In this document: positions 37,188-47,309 of the stretch, piece by piece | Numbering within the stretch: the first letter of the stretch is position 1 | Layout: each line of letters starts with the position of its first letter | Assembly (NCBI RefSeq): GCF_019890615.1 | Contig: NZ_JAINVZ010000018.1 | Coordinates: 62,001 to 126,000, forward strand | Direction of reading: 5' to 3' | Length of the DNA: 64,000 bases | Source of the DNA: Streptantibioticus parmotrematis | GTDB taxonomy: Bacteria > Actinomycetota > Actinomycetes > Streptomycetales > Streptomycetaceae | Translations under genes and position numbers: made by a program | Notes under the pieces: generated by a model | Databases searched by the model: none | What the model was told of the DNA's origin: nothing | What the model saw: only the letters and a program-made list of their open reading frames with translations

Positions 37188-38642
37188 TCACCGCAGTCCG
37201 GCCAGCCCCTCGGCGTGGGCGGCGCCGCTCTCCGCCGCGACCTCGGCGGCCGTCTGCCGTTCCCTTACGGTGACGAACCGCACCGAGCCGTCGTCCGCCA
37301 CCAGGTAGCCGTGGACGGCCGGGCGGGGCAGCGCGTTGTAGTGGAAGTGCGTGGAGAAGTAGTACGCGCCGGTGTCGGGCAGCGCGATCAGGTCGCCCTC
37401 GTCCAGCGGTGGCAACTCCCGCGCCCGGGCCAGCACGTCACCCGCGAAGCAGCACGGCCCGGCCACGTCCTGCGGCACCGGGTCGCCCCGCTTGGGCCGC
37501 CCTTCGGGGCCGAGCGCCAGCACCCGCAGCGGCCAGGCGTCCGGCGCGAAGACGGTACGGGTCGCCACCTGCGCGCCCGCGTGCGTGACCGCGATCCGGC
37601 GGCCGCCCGCGCTCTTCGCGTACTCGACGCGGGCCAGGATCGTGCCGTGCTTGGCCAGCAGCGAGCGGCCGAACTCGGTGACGATGCCGTAGCGGCCGTC
37701 GAACAGCCCCGGGACCTCGCCGCGCAGCAGGTCCGCGTACTCCTGATAGGTGGGCGTGACCTCGTCGGACGCGAAGTTGACCGGCAGGCCGCCGCCGATG
37801 TCGAGGGTGCCGACCTGACGGCGGCCGACGGTGTCGTTGATCCGCTCCGCCAGCTCGTACGCCACCCGCACGCCTTCCGCCATCAGCTTCAGCGGGCAGC
37901 CCTGCGAGCCGACGTGGGCGTGCAGCCGGGTCAGCCACGGCCGGGCGGCGAACGCGGCCACCACGCGCTCCTCGGCACCCGGATCCCGCAGCGCCACGCC
38001 GAACTTGGAGGTGGCGGTCGCCGTGCTCATCGCGTCGATCGCGCCGCCGCCCACCTGTGGGTTGACGCGCAGTCCGACCGGTGACGCGGACGGGCGCTCG
38101 GCCAGGAGCGCGTCCAGCCGGGTCAGCTCCTCCTCGTTGTCGGCGTTGACCGCGATGCCCAGGTCGAGCGCCTCGCGCAGTTCGGCGCGGGTCTTGGCGG
38201 GGGAGTCCAGCACGGTGCGTTCCGCGGGCACCCCGGCGGCGCGGGCCAGCGCGAGTTCGCCGGGGCTGGCGACCTCGCAGCCGATCCCCTCGTCGTCCAG
38301 CAGCCGCAGCACCGGCACCAGCGAGGCGGCCTTGACCGCGAAGGTGTGGGTCACCGGCACGTCGGGGGTGGCGAAGGCGTCGCGCAGCGCGCGGGCGCTG
38401 TCGCGGACACCGGTGACGTCGATCAGTCCGGCCACCGGCTGCTCGTCGTCCAGCAGCCCCGCCGCGACCGCGGCCCGCAGCGCGAGCGCCCGGCGCCCGG
38501 CGGCGTCGAGGCCGGTGACGTCGAGGCCGTCGGCGTCGAGTCCGTCGGTGTCGAGGCCGGTCGCGTCGCGGCCGGAGCCGGAAGGCGGGGCGGCGTGGTC
38601 GTGCGGGTGCCCGATGGCGTCGCCCGAGGCGTCGTGACCCAT
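37188..38642 (-). CDS. PLP-dependent decarboxylase, ornithine/DAP/arginine class (fold III)
   Basis: A 484-residue protein of the diaminopimelate decarboxylase family. PLP Lys103 is in HTFAVKAAS; LHAHVGSQG, DIGGGLPVNF, the glycine-rich/Arg segment EFGRSLLAKHG (usually EPGR), and catalytic Cys in GPCCFAGD follow. EFGR in place of EPGR and the C-terminal FRYNA-like STHFHYNALPRPA depart from true LysA, so it may act on another amino acid. The first 50 residues are an extra, low-complexity extension containing four xGLDx repeats. It is divergent from hutU. Confidence 0.85.
   Translation of the reverse strand: MGHDASGDAIGHPHDHAAPPSGSGRDATGLDTDGLDADGLDVTGLDAAGRRALALRAAVAAGLLDDEQPVAGLIDVTGVRDSARALRDAFATPDVPVTHTFAVKAASLVPVLRLLDDEGIGCEVASPGELALARAAGVPAERTVLDSPAKTRAELREALDLGIAVNADNEEELTRLDALLAERPSASPVGLRVNPQVGGGAIDAMSTATATSKFGVALRDPGAEERVVAAFAARPWLTRLHAHVGSQGCPLKLMAEGVRVAYELAERINDTVGRRQVGTLDIGGGLPVNFASDEVTPTYQEYADLLRGEVPGLFDGRYGIVTEFGRSLLAKHGTILARVEYAKSAGGRRIAVTHAGAQVATRTVFAPDAWPLRVLALGPEGRPKRGDPVPQDVAGPCCFAGDVLARARELPPLDEGDLIALPDTGAYYFSTHFHYNALPRPAVHGYLVADDGSVRFVTVRERQTAAEVAAESGAAHAEGLAGLR
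38502..38561 (-). repeat. Four 15-bp units encoding xGLDx repeats in the decarboxylase N-terminus
   Basis: Residues 28-47 read TGLDT DGLDA DGLDV TGLDA. The DNA repeats in register every 15 bp, so unit number can change without frameshift. Confidence 0.85.
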
Positions 38643-38825
38643 ACATCCACTTCACCACGCGCCCGCGCGCCCGCGCACGCCGTGGCGGGTGACCCGCGCC
38701 CCCGCCCGCACCTGCGGCACCCTGGAAAGACGGGACGCAACGCGCCGAAAACCCCGCGCCGACGCGACGGAACCCGCCACGCGATCCGCGCGCCCGCGCG
38801 GCGGAAACTCGGCGCACACAACCTG

Positions 38826-38854
38826 TTGACTAACTCTATTCAGCCGGACAGTAT
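38826..38854 (+). promoter_or_regulatory. hut operon promoter
   Basis: TTGACT (38826-38831), 17-bp spacer, CAGTAT (38849-38854). Predicted start near 38861, leader about 50 nt to the hutU ATG at 38910. GTTGACTAAC, an imperfect palindrome over the -35, is a possible operator. Confidence 0.6.
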
Positions 38855-38909
38855 GTGAATGGCTCGATCCAAGCAGGGTCGGGCGACGACCCGCGAGGAG
38901 GCGACCCGC

Positions 38910-40603
<1,694 letters not shown>

Positions 40604-40607
<4 letters not shown>

Positions 40608-41875
40608 CCCACGACGCGGCCGGACGGACGGCGGCGCGCACCGCGCCGCCGTCCTCCGGGACCTTCCACAGCCTGTGGAACGACCTGCTCCCGATAGGCC
40701 GGGACGCCGGCTCGCACGGCTACCGGCGCTACGCCTGGACCGGCGCCGACGCCGACTGCCGCGAGTGGTTCAAGGCGCAGGCCACCACGCGCGGCCTGGC
40801 CTACGAGGTCGACCGCAACGGCAACCAGTGGGCCTGGCTGGGCGACCCGGCCGCCGGTGACGCCGTGGTCACCGGCTCCCACCTCGACTCGGTCCCCGAC
40901 GGCGGCGCCTTCGACGGGCCGCTGGGCGTGGTGTCCTCGCTCGCCGCGCTCGACGAACTGCGCGCCCGCGGCGCCGAGTTCACCCGGCCGCTCGCGATCA
41001 CCAACTTCGGCGACGAGGAAGGCGCCCGCTTCGGCCTGGCCTGCGTCGGCTCGCGGCTGACGGCGGGGCAGCTGACCGCCGCCAAGGCCCGCGAACTGCG
41101 CGATGCCGACGGCATCACCCTCGCGCACGCCATGGAACGCGCCGGGTACGACCCGGAGGCGATCGGCGCCGACCCCGAACGCCTCGCCCGCATCGGCGCG
41201 TTCGTCGAACTCCACGTCGAGCAGGGCCGCGCCCTGGACATCAGCGGCGACCCGGTCGGCGTCGCCTCCGCGATCTGGCCGCACGGCCGCTGGCGCTTCG
41301 ACTTCCGCGGCGAGGCCAACCACGCGGGCACCACCCGCCTGGAGGACCGCCGCGACCCCATGCTCACCTACGCCGACACCGTGCTCGCCGCCCGCGAACA
41401 GGCCCGACTGGCAGGCGCGTTGGCCACCTTCGGCAAGGTCGCCGTCGAGCCCAACGGCGTCAACGCCATCCCGTCGCTGGTACGCGGCTGGCTGGACTCC
41501 CGCGCCGCCGACGAGGCCACCCTCGCCCGGGTCGTCGCAGGCGTGGAGCGCGCCGCCCGCGACAGCGGCGAGCGCTCCGGCATCGGCGTCGACGTCACCC
41601 GTGAGTCCTTCACCCCCGTCGTGGAGTTCGAACACGGGCTGCGCGACCGGCTCGCCGGGCTCCTCGCCGACGACGACGGCCGCCCCGCGCCCGTCCTGCC
41701 GACCGGCGCGGGACACGACGCGGGCATCCTGTCCGCCGCCATCCCGACCGCCATGCTGTTCGTGCGCAACCCCACCGGCATCTCGCACTCCCCGGCGGAG
41801 GCCGCCGACGAGGACGACTGCCTCGCCGGGGTCACCGCGCTCGCCGACGTACTGGAGGGCCTGGCGTGTCGCTGA
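40604..41875 (+). CDS. M20-family amidohydrolase (annotated type: allantoate amidohydrolase), probable N-formylglutamate-handling enzyme
   Basis: A 423-residue metallohydrolase with M20/AllC features: [19 protein letters not shown] (His/Asp ligands), [11 protein letters not shown] (Glu pair), ELHVEQG, and the terminal [11 protein letters not shown] and GISHSPAE. Its GTG overlaps the hutU stop (GTGA), and its own end overlaps hutF by 10 nt, so it is translated as part of hut. By sequence it is an allantoate/N-carbamoyl-amino-acid hydrolase. By position it fits the step N-formylglutamate to glutamate and formate, for which no HutG is present. That role is inference. Confidence 0.88.
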
Positions 41876-43221
41876 CGGCACCGACCTACTGGGCGCAACA
41901 CGCCTGGCTCGGCGACCGCGCCGAGCCGGGCACGCTGATCGAGACCGCCGCGGACGGCACGATCGCCGCCGTCCGCACCGGCGTCACCGCCCCGCCGCCC
42001 GGCGCCGTCACCCTGCGCGGCCTGACCCTGCCGGGCCTGGCCAACGCCCACAGCCACGCCTTCCACCGCGCCCTTCGCGGCACCGTGCAGCGCGACCGCG
42101 GCACCTTCTGGACCTGGCGCGAGACGATGTACGAGGTGGCCGGCCGGCTCACCCCGGACAGCTACTTCGCCCTGGCCCGCGCCGTCTACGCCGAGATGGC
42201 GCTCGCCGGGATCACCTGCGTCGGCGAGTTCCACTACCTGCACCACCAGAGCGGCGGCACGCCCTACGCCGACCCCAACGCCATGGGGGAGGCGCTGATC
42301 GCCGCCGCGGCCGAAGCCGGCATCCGCATCACCCTCCTCGACACCGCCTACCTGCACGGCGGCCTGACCTCCGACGGCCACCGCCCGCTGGAGGGGCCGC
42401 AACTGCGCTTCGGCGACGGCTCGGCCGACGCCTGGTACGAACGCTGGCGCGCGCTCAAGGGCGGCGGGCACGCCAGGATCGGCGCGGCGCTGCACTCGGT
42501 GCGCGCCTTCTCCGAGGCCGACGGCTACGGGGAGTTCGCCCGCTGGACCGAGGGCGTGCCCACCCACATCCACCTGTCCGAGCAGCCCGCCGAGAACGAG
42601 GCGTGCCTCGCCGTCCACGGGCGCACCCCGACCCGGCTGCTGGCCGACCACGGCTTCTGGCGGCCCACCACCTCCGCCGTGCACGCCACCCACCTCACCG
42701 ACGAGGACATCGCGCTGCTGGGCGCGGCGTCCACGACCGTGTGCATGTGCCCCACCACCGAACGGGACCTGGCCGACGGCATCGGCCCGGCCGTCCGACT
42801 CGCCGAGGCGGGCTGCCCGTTGAGCCTGGGCAGCGACAGCCACGCGGTCATCGACCTGCTGGAGGAGGCCCGCGCGATGGAGCTGGACGAGCGGCTGCGC
42901 ACCCAGGTGCGCGGGCACTGGAGCGCCGCGCGGCTGCTCGACGCCGCGACCGGCGACGGCCACGCCTCGCTCGGCTGGCCCGAGGCGGGACGTCTCGCCC
43001 CCGGTGCGCTCGCCGACTTCAGCACCGTGGCGCTGGACACGGTGCGCACGGCGGGACCGCCCGCGCGGCTGGCGGGCGAGACCGCGGTATTCGCGGCGAC
43101 CGGGGCCGACATCCGGCACACCGTGGTGGGCGGCCGCCACGTGGTCCGCGACGGGCGGCACCTGCTGGTGCCGGACGTGCCCGCGGCCCTGGCGGACGCC
43201 ATCGGCGCGCTGCACGGCTGA
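41866..43221 (+). CDS. hutF: Formimidoylglutamate deiminase
   Basis: A 451-residue amidohydrolase-superfamily enzyme that converts N-formimino-L-glutamate to N-formyl-L-glutamate and ammonia. Metal ligands appear in [33 protein letters not shown] and [20 protein letters not shown] and TTERDLADG are typical of HutF. GTG 41866 overlaps the preceding gene. Its presence selects the formylglutamate branch of histidine degradation rather than direct HutG formiminoglutamase. Confidence 0.94.
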   Translation: MSLTAPTYWAQHAWLGDRAEPGTLIETAADGTIAAVRTGVTAPPPGAVTLRGLTLPGLANAHSHAFHRALRGTVQRDRGTFWTWRETMYEVAGRLTPDSYFALARAVYAEMALAGITCVGEFHYLHHQSGGTPYADPNAMGEALIAAAAEAGIRITLLDTAYLHGGLTSDGHRPLEGPQLRFGDGSADAWYERWRALKGGGHARIGAALHSVRAFSEADGYGEFARWTEGVPTHIHLSEQPAENEACLAVHGRTPTRLLADHGFWRPTTSAVHATHLTDEDIALLGAASTTVCMCPTTERDLADGIGPAVRLAEAGCPLSLGSDSHAVIDLLEEARAMELDERLRTQVRGHWSAARLLDAATGDGHASLGWPEAGRLAPGALADFSTVALDTVRTAGPPARLAGETAVFAATGADIRHTVVGGRHVVRDGRHLLVPDVPAALADAIGALHG

Positions 43222-43232
43222 TGCCCAGCAGA

Positions 43233-43304
43233 GACGGCAAGCTGACGCCCGCCGGGAACGGCAAGCTGACGGTCATCAGGAACGGCAAGGAGAGCAGGAC
43301 GATG
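43233..43304 (+). repeat. 24-bp tandem array between hutF and hutI, ending in the hutI ribosome-binding site
   Basis: Units at 43233, 43257 and 43281 share (A/G)ACGGCAAGCTGACG-type sequence; the third has drifted to AACGGCAAGGAGAGCAGG and supplies the Shine-Dalgarno AAGGAG of hutI. The period is a multiple of three, but the frame is untranslated if hutI begins at 43302. Confidence 0.8.
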
Positions 43305-44510
43305 ACGCCCACGCCGAGGAGCGCGCCCACCGGCGCCACGACGACGGCCATCACCCACATCGGAAGCCTGGTCACCAACGATCCCTCCCTCGGTCAGGGG
43401 CCTCTCGGCCTGATCCAGGACGCGGCCGTCGTGATCGAGGGCGACCGCGTCGTCTGGGTCGGTACGTCCAGTAGAGCACCGGCCACTGACAGTCACGTCG
43501 ACGCCGAGGGCCGGGCGGTGATCCCCGGCTTCGTCGACTCCCACTCGCACCTGGTCTTCGCGGGCGACCGCACCGCCGAGTTCAACGCCCGCATGGAGGG
43601 CCGGGCGTACAGCGCGGGCGGCATCCGTACGACGGTCGCCGCGACCCGCGAGGCCTCCGACGCCGAACTCGACGGCAACGTCGCCCGCTACGTCGCCGAG
43701 GCGCTGCGCCAGGGCACCACGACCATCGAGACCAAGTCCGGCTACGGGCTCACCACGGACGACGAGGAGCGCGCGCTGCGCATCGCCGCCCGCCACACCG
43801 AGGAGGTCACCTTCCTCGGGGCGCACATCGTCGCGCCGGAGTACGCGGACGACCCCGCGAAGTACGTCGAGCTGGTGACCGGTCCCATGCTGGACGCGTG
43901 CGCGCCGCACGCCCGCTGGGTCGACGTGTTCTGCGAGCGCGGGGCGTTCGACGGCGACCAGGCCCGCGCGATCCTGACCGCCGGCGCGCGGCGCGGCCTG
44001 ACCCCGCGCGTCCACGCCAACCAGCTGGGCACGGGACCCGGCGTCCAGCTCGCCGTGGAACTCCAGGCGGCCTCCGCCGACCACTGCACCCACCTGACCG
44101 ACGCCGACGTGGACGCCCTCGCGGCGAGCGGCGGCCGGACGGTGGCGACGCTGCTGCCCGGCGCGGAGTTCTCCACCCGGGCGACCTGGCCGGACGCCCG
44201 CCGCCTGCTGGACGCGGGCGTGGTCGTGGCGCTGTCCACCGACTGCAACCCGGGGTCGTCGTTCACCAGCTCCATGCCGTTCTGCGTGGCGCTGGCCGTG
44301 CGGGACATGGGCATGACACCCAACGAGGCGCTGTGGGCCGCCACGGCGGGCGGCGCGCGGGCGCTGCGCAGGTCGGACGTCGGCGGGATCGCGGTCGGCA
44401 TGCGGGCGGACCTGGTCCTGCTGGACGCGCCCTCGCACGTGCACCTGGCGTACCGCCCGGGCGTCCCGCTGGTCAGGGCGGTCTGGCGCAAGGGCGCCCG
44501 AGCCCTCTAG
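43302..44510 (+). CDS. hutI: Imidazolonepropionase
   Basis: A 402-residue amidohydrolase opening the imidazolone ring to give N-formiminoglutamate. It shows [15 protein letters not shown] (zinc His-x-His), [29 protein letters not shown] and [18 protein letters not shown] 43302 follows AAGGAG by 9-10 nt and matches homologous starts; the frame is open far upstream across hutF, but that is not coding. It is the last gene of the hut operon, 80 nt after hutF. Confidence 0.95.
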   Translation: MTPTPRSAPTGATTTAITHIGSLVTNDPSLGQGPLGLIQDAAVVIEGDRVVWVGTSSRAPATDSHVDAEGRAVIPGFVDSHSHLVFAGDRTAEFNARMEGRAYSAGGIRTTVAATREASDAELDGNVARYVAEALRQGTTTIETKSGYGLTTDDEERALRIAARHTEEVTFLGAHIVAPEYADDPAKYVELVTGPMLDACAPHARWVDVFCERGAFDGDQARAILTAGARRGLTPRVHANQLGTGPGVQLAVELQAASADHCTHLTDADVDALAASGGRTVATLLPGAEFSTRATWPDARRLLDAGVVVALSTDCNPGSSFTSSMPFCVALAVRDMGMTPNEALWAATAGGARALRRSDVGGIAVGMRADLVLLDAPSHVHLAYRPGVPLVRAVWRKGARAL

Positions 44511-44544
44511 CGTCCCTGGGGACCGCCAAGCCACGACGGAGGGG

Positions 44545-44574
44545 GGCCGGGCGCGCTCACGGGAGCGCCCGGCC
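44545..44574 (+). terminator. Hairpin after hutI
   Basis: GGCCGGGCGC pairs with GCGCCCGGCC, 35 nt after the stop. The rest of 44511-44881 shows no gene; a second hairpin at 44803-44848 serves the convergent sigma-factor gene. Confidence 0.7.
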
Positions 44575-44802
44575 AGGGGCAGGAACGCGGGACCGCCGCG
44601 GACGCGCGGACCCGGCTTCGGGCTCGCTCTCGGCGTGCTGGGCCGACCGCCCGGCCCCGCCTTCGGCGGCATTTCCCCGGGCAGATCCTTGTCGGAGACA
44701 ACGAGCTGACAAGTATTCGCCGGACCAAGGACCCCGGGCCGACAGGCGAGCCCGCTCGCCGGGACCCCCTGACATGAACGCGCGGGCGCGTGCTCACGCA
44801 GA

Positions 44803-44848
44803 GGCGGAGGGCGTCAGGGCCGCATCACCACCCCTGGCGTCCTCCGCC
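44803..44848. terminator. Long hairpin between hutI and sigI
   Basis: GGCGGAGGGCGTCAGGG pairs with CCCTGGCGTCCTCCGCC over 17 bp with two G.T wobbles. It lies 34 nt beyond the sigI stop on the minus strand. Confidence 0.7.
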
Positions 44849-44881
44849 GTCACCACGGCGCGCCCCGCGCGGGGGCGGGCC

Positions 44882-45736
44882 TCAGCTCTCCGTGAGCAGC
44901 CCCCTGCGCAGCCGCGTCAGCGTCCGCGACAGCAGACGGGAGACGTGCATCTGGGAGATGCCCAGTTCCTCGCCGATCTCCGACTGGGTCAGGTTGCCCA
45001 CGAACCGCAGCGACAGGATCTGGCGGTCCCGCGCCGGAAGGCTCGCGATCAGCGGCTTGAGGGACTCGACGTACTCGATGCCCTCGAGACCGTGGTCCTC
45101 GTAGCCGATCCGGTCGGCGAGCGCGCCCTCGGAGTCGTCCTCCTCCGGCTGCGCGTCCAGCGAGCTGGCGGTGTACGCGTTGCTGGCGGCCATGCCCTCG
45201 ACGACCTCTTCGCGGGTCAGGTCGAGGCGGTCGGCGAGCTCCGCGACGGTCGGCGAGCGGTCCAGCTTCTGCGCCAGCTCGTCACCGGCCTTGGCCAGGT
45301 CCAGCCGCAGTTCCTGCAGGCGGCGCGGCACCCGCACCGACCAGGAGGTGTCACGGAAGAAGCGCTTGATCTCGCCGATGATCGTCGGCATGGCGAACGT
45401 GGGGAACTCCACCCCACGGCTCAGCTCGAACCGGTCGATCGCCTTGATCAGGCCGATCGTGCCGACCTGGATGATGTCCTCCATGGGTTCGCTGCGCGAG
45501 CGGAAGCGCGCGGCCGCGAACTTCACCAGGGCGAGGTTCAGCTCGACCAGGGTGTTGCGTACGTAGGAGTACTCGGGCGTGCCCTCTTCGAGGGTCTCCA
45601 GGCGGCTGAAGAGCGTCTTGGACAGGGCCCTGGCGTCCACCGGTCCCACCTCGTCGAACGGTGGGATGTCCGGCAGGTCCGCCAGGCCCTCCAGATCCGC
45701 GGGGTCTTCCGTTTGCGCGTCGAGCCGGGGTGTCAT
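44882..45736 (-). CDS. sigI: SigB/SigF-family RNA polymerase sigma factor (SigI-like)
   Basis: A 284-residue group 3 sigma factor. Region 2 (ALVKFAAARFRSRSEPMEDIIQVGTIGLIKAIDRFELSRGVEFPTFAMPTIIGEIKRFFRD), region 3 (RVPRRLQELRLDLAKA) and region 4 (SLPARDRQILSLRFVGNLTQSEIGEELGISQMHVSRLLSRTLTRLR) are complete. ATG 45736 follows GGAGG. It is divergent from an anti-anti-sigma and an anti-sigma kinase gene and next to hutI, as sigI is in S. coelicolor, where this stress sigma factor is held by partner switching. The symbol rests on that context. Confidence 0.85.
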   Translation of the reverse strand: MTPRLDAQTEDPADLEGLADLPDIPPFDEVGPVDARALSKTLFSRLETLEEGTPEYSYVRNTLVELNLALVKFAAARFRSRSEPMEDIIQVGTIGLIKAIDRFELSRGVEFPTFAMPTIIGEIKRFFRDTSWSVRVPRRLQELRLDLAKAGDELAQKLDRSPTVAELADRLDLTREEVVEGMAASNAYTASSLDAQPEEDDSEGALADRIGYEDHGLEGIEYVESLKPLIASLPARDRQILSLRFVGNLTQSEIGEELGISQMHVSRLLSRTLTRLRRGLLTES

Positions 45737-45926
45737 GATCTCCTCCCTCGGGCTGACGTCGGGCACCACTGCCATCGTCCCACCATGGCAGTCGCCATCG
45801 CCGAACACATGATCACGCACTCTGCTGCGCGGCGCCTCCGGGCCAGCCGTTCACGGACATCTCGTTACCAGGCCTACCCGTTTTCCCCCGCGGGCCGCAA
45901 GTTCGGCGTGAAGGAGTTGCGGAGGT

Positions 45927-45942
45927 CGTGACCGGTGTCACG
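45927..45942. promoter_or_regulatory. Palindrome in the sigI-arsI divergent region
   Basis: CGTGACCGGTGTCACG has perfect 6-bp arms around CGGT. It lies between the two divergent genes and is a candidate operator. A GGGTAG on the minus strand (45874-45879) could be a SigB-type -10 for sigI, but its -35 is unclear. Nothing else is seen in 45737-46045. Confidence 0.4.
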
Positions 45943-46004
45943 TGCCGCCGAGGCCCGGAAGAGGCCTTGTCGGACCGCGACTACCGCCCGGTCCGACGAC
46001 GGCG

Positions 46005-46010
46005 TAGGGT
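46005..46010 (+). promoter_or_regulatory. arsI -10 element
   Basis: TAGGGT about 35 nt before ATG 46046, leaving a short leader with the CAGGAGG ribosome-binding site. Confidence 0.4.
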
Positions 46011-46045
46011 TCAGTGGCGCAACCGAGCAACCAGGAGGAACGCGC

Positions 46046-46414
46046 ATGGACCGCGGGATGGTCGGCACGACCGGCCGGGACCGTCTGACGGTGGCCGTGC
46101 GGCGGGAAGGCCGGTCCGCGATCTTCACGCCTGTCGGTGAGCTTGATCACCACACGGCGGAGCTGTTGCGGGAGCCGATGGAGAGCAGCGTGGAGGACGG
46201 GTACGCCAAGCTCGTCGTCGACTGCTCCCAGCTGGAGTTCTGCGACTCGACCGGACTGAACGTGCTGCTCGGGGCCCGCCTGAAGGCGGAGGCCGAGGGG
46301 GGCGGGGTGCACCTTGCCGGGCTGCTGCCCACGGTCGCCCGTGTGTTCGAGATCACGGGGGCCGAAGCCGTCTTCACCCTGCACGAGACTCTGGCCGACG
46401 CGTTGAACGAGTGA
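46046..46414 (+). CDS. arsI: STAS-domain anti-sigma factor antagonist (ArsI-like)
   Basis: A 122-residue SpoIIAA-type protein. The phospho-acceptor is Ser68 in the motif CDSTGLNVLL. In its unphosphorylated form it should bind the anti-sigma kinase and free the sigma factor. ATG 46046 was chosen over upstream in-frame starts because CCAGGAGG lies 8 nt before it and the family fold begins soon after. Gene order sigma (divergent) - STAS - HATPase makes a complete partner-switching set. Confidence 0.86.
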   Translation: MDRGMVGTTGRDRLTVAVRREGRSAIFTPVGELDHHTAELLREPMESSVEDGYAKLVVDCSQLEFCDSTGLNVLLGARLKAEAEGGGVHLAGLLPTVARVFEITGAEAVFTLHETLADALNE

Positions 46415-46563
46415 CGACGACCCGCCGGGGGGCGGGCCGCCGCGGGGCTGACGACCGCCGCCCCGGCTCCCCTGATCGGCTCGCAGGAATCCATGGGTGT
46501 CGCCCGTGTTCCCTCGGGCAGGAGACTCCTCGAACTGTCGGACATCGGTGAGGTGAAGCGCTG

Positions 46564-47058
46564 ATGAGCACCACTCGGCCTGTCATGCCGGGCGACCGTG
46601 GGCCGGACCACGGCGACCCCGGCGAACCGGCTGAGCCCGCGACCGGGCACCAGACGCGTCATCTCACGCTCACCGACGCCAGCGGCGTCGTACCGCTGGC
46701 TCGTGACTTCACCCGGCAGGCGCTGTACGACTGGGGCTGGCTTCCGGCCTCCTCCGCCGACCGCAAGGCGTCCGCGGAGGACATCCTGCTGGTCGTCTCC
46801 GAGCTGGTCACCAACGCCTGCCTGCACGGCGGCGGCCCCGACGAGCTGCGGCTGCACCAGGCGCCCCGGCTGCTGCGCCTGGAGGTGCGCGACGGCAGCG
46901 AGGGCGATCCCGCGCCGCGTACCCCGCATCAGGCCGGACGGCCCGGGGGGCACGGCATGTTCATCGTGCAGCGGCTCTGCCTGGACTGGGGGGTCGTACG
47001 GGCCTCCGACGGCCGCGAGGGCAAGACGGTGTGGGCCGAGCTGGCCTGGCCGGGCTGA
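46564..47058 (+). CDS. prsI: HATPase_c anti-sigma factor / serine kinase (PrsI-like)
   Basis: A 164-residue GHKL-fold protein of the RsbW/SpoIIAB class. N-box ELVTNACLHGGG, G1 VRDGS and G2 GGHGMFIVQRL are visible. The first ~35 residues are an acidic, Pro/Gly-rich tail. It should bind the SigI-like factor and phosphorylate the STAS protein. ATG 46564 follows GAGGTGAAGCG. The gap of 149 nt from arsI could hold a separate promoter. Assignment as the partner of this particular sigma factor is by context. Its stop codon region is duplicated. Confidence 0.82.
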   Translation: MSTTRPVMPGDRGPDHGDPGEPAEPATGHQTRHLTLTDASGVVPLARDFTRQALYDWGWLPASSADRKASAEDILLVVSELVTNACLHGGGPDELRLHQAPRLLRLEVRDGSEGDPAPRTPHQAGRPGGHGMFIVQRLCLDWGVVRASDGREGKTVWAELAWPG

Positions 47059-47102
47059 GCCTGTTCTCCGTACACGCCGGGCTGAGCCCGTTCTCCGTAC
47101 AT
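47049..47102 (+). repeat. 27-bp duplication spanning the prsI stop codon
   Basis: GCCGGGCTGAGCCTGTTCTC (start of unit 47049-47075, containing the TGA 47056-47058) is repeated at 47076-47102 with one change in the shared 26 bases. A further fragment CGCTGAG follows. Confidence 0.9.
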
Positions 47103-47247
47103 CGCTGAGTCGCTTCCCGGCAGGGAGCGCAGCCGCGTGAGGCCGATCCGGGCCTGACGCGGCTTTTCGCCGTGCGGGGCCGCCCACTTTTCGCCGTCCG
47201 GGCCGCCCACGGCGACGCGAAGGGCCCGGTGCCGCCCACGGCAAGGC

Positions 47248-47287
47248 GAAAGGGCCCGGTGCCGCCGAAGCGGCACCGGGCCCTTTC
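47248..47287. terminator. Perfect 18-bp hairpin between prsI and the POT transporter
   Basis: GAAAGGGCCCGGTGCCGC and GCGGCACCGGGCCCTTTC are exact complements around a CGAA loop. It ends 22 nt before the transporter stop on the minus strand. Partial copies of the left arm lie just upstream (around 47217-47235). Confidence 0.88.
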
Positions 47288-47309
47288 CCGCGTTGTCCAC
47301 GCGGGTCCG

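Noticed and set aside
41103-43301. In-frame upstream extension of hutI across the M20 gene and hutF
   Set aside because: The extension is Thr/Arg/Pro/Ser-rich frame-shifted translation of two recognised genes. hutI begins at 43302 with its own ribosome-binding site.
43221-43301. Separate small peptide [20 protein letters not shown] before hutI
   Set aside because: The ATG overlaps the hutF stop but the peptide merely reads the 24-bp repeat in the hutI frame; more likely untranslated spacer, though ribosome profiling could change this.
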